Assembly (NCBI GenBank): GCA_963513935.1
Contig: OY740769.1
Location: 101,535,762 to 101,599,761, forward strand
Direction of reading: 5' to 3'
Origin: Aphrophora alni
Lineage: Eukaryota > Arthropoda > Insecta > Hemiptera > Aphrophoridae
Length of the DNA: 64,000 nucleotides
A program made the translations under genes and the position numbers. Positions 60,476 to 64,000 of the stretch are shown piece by piece; the stretch's first letter is position 1; the number at the start of each line of letters is the position of its first letter. Under the pieces are notes generated by a model. That model made no database searches and was not told where the DNA came from. It saw only the letters and a list, made by a program, of their open reading frames with translations.

Positions 60476-61249
60476 ATGATTGTGTAGAAAATATTTTATA
60501 TCTTGAAAAAAAACAGTAACATTTATTTCTTCTTTATTAATCCATTTAATTAACCCCAGTTGATGAATTCGTGGTAAAAAGAAGTTTCTACTGGTTGAAG
60601 ATGGGTTTATGTTATAAATTTTTGCAGGAATGCTGCTGTTTTTTTAAACCTAAATAAATGGTATACAAATTATACATACATACAGAACATTATATTACAT
60701 ATACATACATAAAACAGTTAGTTTCAATGACAGCAATTAAGGTTATAAATTTCATGATGAAACGTTCTATTTTTTTATTTAATTTTTTTTTTTTTTAATT
60801 TTTTTTTTATTTTTTTTTTTATTTTTTTTTTTATGTTCTAATCAAAACTTTTAACCAGTTAATTTTGTTAGTCATTTAGTGGCAACATTTAATTGACATT
60901 TGATGCATATCTTCAAAGAACAAATAATTAGAGCCGACAGATTGAGAAAATTTTAATTTATTTTGTTTTAGTTTTATGACAAGTACTCCAAAATTTTGTG
61001 TTGTATTTTGTGTGAATAATGAAGAGTTCAAAGACCTCTTGATGACAGTTTTGAATAAAATCAGCCAACTTTTTTTGAGAAATCATTGCCGATGAACATA
61101 CAGACAAAAATCGTATAAACTGACATCATTAAAAAAATAAAATAAACTTTTCTGGAGCCCAAAACTTGTAGCCCTATATCCAAAAAAGTCAAACATTATT
61201 TTTTTTTTTTTCACCGTTCAAAGTATTTTTTCTTTTTAAATAAAAATAA

Positions 61250-61490
61250 AGAAAATACATTTTCTAACTCGTACATCATCCCTAAAACCAAATAAAAATG
61301 AACCAAAACTAATCATCACCAAAAATGTCAGTTTGGTAGTTGTTAATCTACAAGTGAAATGAACAATCGTTGCCACTTTTAAATAGTATTATATTTAAAT
61401 AAGACCCAAAACTGACTTCACTTTTGTCATAACACACGTCCTCAGCGTAGTTTGTATTTGATTAAAATCAAGCTTTAATGACAGCAGTTA
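61250..61490 (-). repeat. Repeat family D copy
   Basis: CATCCCTAAAACCAAATAAA, ACCAAAACTAATCATCACCA and CGTCCTCAGCGTAGTTTGTA match 47810-48000. Confidence 0.5.
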
Positions 61491-63169
61491 ACTTTTGTTT
61501 TGTTAAATATTCTGAAAAATATTTTAAAATAAAATACAACTATGAAAAAATGGAGGGGAAAAAAGTTTTCAGTTCCATGCATGTATATTTCTTATTGCAC
61601 TTTCTAATTGCACAAAATATATTACAATATGTAATTAAAAAAGCTGATCAAGTAGGCTACAGAACAAAGTACCCAAATGATTAATCATTTCAGCATGTGG
61701 AAAGAGGAAAGGCTTTTTATATTGCAGAAAAAGTCAGTACAACTTATTGTTGGAATAGATAACTCAGAATATTGCAGAAATGCATTTCCGGACTTAGGAA
61801 TATTGACGCTTCCATGCATGTATATTTTTGAAAAATAATTTTCCATGTAAAATTCAAGTTCCATGCCGTTCTGAATAAAGAGGTGCAATAAATTGTGACA
61901 TTAAAATATTTAGATATTTAAACAATGTTTTTAATAACACTGAGTTCTAAATTCCCACAGGAGTAACTATTCTTGGAGGTCAATAAATAATTACTTCATA
62001 ATCAACTCATTGACATTCTTTCAGTCAATTTACTGTAACCTACATTATTCAGTTTAAATACTTCTACAGAGGATTAAATGACAAATATGACAAAGCCCGT
62101 CATTTGTTCCATTGTAACTTTTCATTGTTAAATAACTACTTTCTTGTAGAATTGGTGTTTAATAATTTTTGTTGTTATTAGCTTTCTGAGAATAACTTAT
62201 CATTTAATTTCAAGAAAATCAGTCTGATAGTTAAAAAAAGCAAGTCGGAGTTATAGGCTAGAATTATAAATGTGAGAATTATATTATCAGGGCAAAGTTA
62301 ACAAGTTATTAGGTTGCTATGATGCTATGGCTATTGACAGAAACATTTTATTGGGAATAACATTTGCTAAAAGTTATGTTCTGGTATTTTTGTTTATAGT
62401 ATGAAATCATTTGAAAGGCTTAGCACTACCATCTAATTTACCCACATCTGACTGTATGAAGTCTTGTGTGGGGATTATTCAAAATGTGCAAAAAACTATT
62501 TAAAATGTAAACAAATTCTATGAGCCTTTTACATGGTAAAAAACAATTAATTGTACTCTTGTAAAGATGCTTTCAGATACTGAGGATATTTACACTCCCG
62601 ATAATATTGATATCTTTCAAAATTTTATTTATAAAATAATCCAATATTAAATAGAGATATGCATAATAAAACTACAATATCAGACATCAAAGCTACCTAT
62701 ACAACGTATGCAATATTGATTTGATAAATCTATATAATTTCCTTCTCAGTTGGGTGTTACATTTATAAACAAATTTCCAATAAATAATAAAAATATTTAA
62801 GGCCAGAAATCATTTAAGAGAAATCTTTGACGAGTTGTGGTATCTAATTATTTTTATCAATAAGTGATTTCCTCAGTCAAATTTGGTGAATCCAAATCTG
62901 TTGTCTGAACGCTATTTGGGGTGGTTGCTCAATTTAGGTATAATTCTTCCTTGTTCAGCTATTAAATTTTATATTATTACTTATCCAGTATATGAAGTTT
63001 GGTAATCGTCAACAATTTTTACCTTTGTTTTTTGACTGATCTTCATGTTTCATGACCTTGGGAAACTGAAAAAGTAATTTTCGATATGCCATCCATCTGT
63101 CGTGGTTTTTATTGTTGTCTGTATGTGGGATAGCGGTCAGGAAAATTAACATGGAATTTGGCTTCGAGG

Positions 63170-63515
63170 ACCAAGCACACATTTCATGTGTTATTCAAGT
63201 TATAACATACTAAATTAGGAGGTAAAAATTGTTAGATTTTAATTCTGCATGTACCAACCCCAACCTCTCTAAGTTGACAAATAGTGAAGTTGTTGTCAAA
63301 CATGTAATTTAGAACATTAACCTCTCAAGAAAATGTAATATTCGAGATTAGGCAGGGCTGAGTCACTGACGCATACCATCGAAAATACTGGCTCCATCAT
63401 ATATTTAAAGCTTCTAGGCCCACCAGGGATGAGAACTGACACGAGCGAAGTTAATGGAGACTCTTTAATATATACACTTCGATGAAGCCTGTTAGGAGGC
63501 CCTGCTAACGTCAAC
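63170..63515 (+). repeat. Repeat family B copy
   Basis: CATGTACCAACCCCAACCTC, TAACCTCTCAAGAAAATGTA, GGAGACTCTTTAATATATAC and ACTTCGATGAAGCCTGTTAG follow the order seen at 23.2 kb. The tRNA-like boxes are degraded here. Confidence 0.65.
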
Positions 63516-63835
63516 AAAATAGTTAATACACAATTCCGTGGTCAAAGAATTTTTAATTCAATCGCACAGTCCACTTTTTCCTAATTACTATAATATAATT
63601 CTATAGTGAATAATAATAAAGTAGTTATTCAATGTAGAAAGATATAATAGATTTCTATAGATTATTGTGTGTAAAATATATTTTTATTTTAGTTTCCTTT
63701 TGATTAATATCTAGATCCATTGTAAAGATTGTAACTCATTCACAATGAAACATATCTTTCTCATCTACAAAACTATGTCAGGAGGAGCTGAACATGAACA
63801 ATTTAAAATACAAATATTTGTATCCAATTAGAAAT

Positions 63836-64000
63836 ATACCGTATATCATATGGTGAACCACAAGATTCTGTATTGGATCCATTGTTTTACTTAAATATTC
63901 ATGATCTTTCACAGGAAACAAATTTGAAATTAATATTATTAACTTCAGATGATAGTATTACAGTTTTTAAACAAAATTGTATTAAATATTTTTCCTATAG
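63836..64000 (+). pseudogene. Reverse transcriptase palm fragment at window edge
   Basis: The plus frame reads YRISYGEPQDSVLDPLFYLN, then IHDLSQETNLKLILLTSDDS and ITVFK. This is the palm A-B-C block (G-V-P-Q-G-S-V-L-G-P, then Y/F-A-D-D). The catalytic pair appears as S-D-D. It runs off the right edge, so its full extent and state are unknown. The substituted glycines suggest decay. Confidence 0.7.

Larger units (their letters stand above)
60062..64000 (-). other. Upstream flank of the serpin gene
   Basis: Apart from the listed family A, D and B repeats and the retrotransposon edge fragment, this is AT-rich DNA. A T-rich tract lies at 60770-60833, and TCCATGCATGTATATTT occurs twice (61573, 61812). 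I see no second gene and no upstream exon of the serpin. Confidence 0.5.

Overview
This window looks like AT-rich insect nuclear DNA: small exons with GT/AG splice sites, very large introns, and many decayed mariner/Tc-type, non-LTR and SINE-like repeats. I favour a hemipteroid insect, but that is a guess. Only one host gene can be supported, and it occupies most of the window on the minus strand.

The gene is a secreted, probably inhibitory serine-protease inhibitor (serpin). Seven coding exons chain in perfect phase from the start codon at 59851 to a splice donor at 798. They are 59818-59851, 16194-16342, 8552-8743, 6361-6574, 3186-3400, 1278-1463 and 798-942, in total 1135 coding bases or 378 codons plus one base. 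They encode a split signal peptide, a proline-rich linker and the serpin core up to the hinge of the reactive-centre loop. The last visible donor lies inside that hinge, so the loop and C-terminus are encoded by one or more exons beyond the left edge. In several insect serpin genes this is where alternative loop exons are swapped. The first intron is 43.5 kb and divides the signal peptide. A consensus NF-kappaB motif and an arthropod-type initiator lie just upstream of the start codon, which fits an immune-regulated serpin.

Layout: 1-16.3 kb holds the six downstream exons. Their introns carry a dead mariner transposase (3.9-4.8 kb), three non-LTR retrotransposon remnants (6.8, 9.2 and 10.2-11.2 kb) and two tRNA-derived SINE candidates (9.7 and 14.5 kb). 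16.3-59.8 kb is intron 1, made almost wholly of repeats. It contains a dead Tc-like transposase (16.5-17.1 kb), a 1.5-kb long-TIR element nested in an older repeat (26.5-28.0 kb), a recombinase-like exon remnant (29.1 kb), several foldback elements (30.8-47.8 kb), minisatellites at 32, 37-38.5, 43 and 49 kb, and a 4.1-kb array of 30-bp units (54.1-58.2 kb). 59.8-64 kb is the promoter and upstream flank, with a further retrotransposon fragment at the right edge.

At least four dispersed repeat families recur on both strands. The most frequent, about 240 bp long and ending in a small hairpin, has at least a dozen full or partial copies. All homology calls were made by eye from translated sequence and motif recognition; no search was run.
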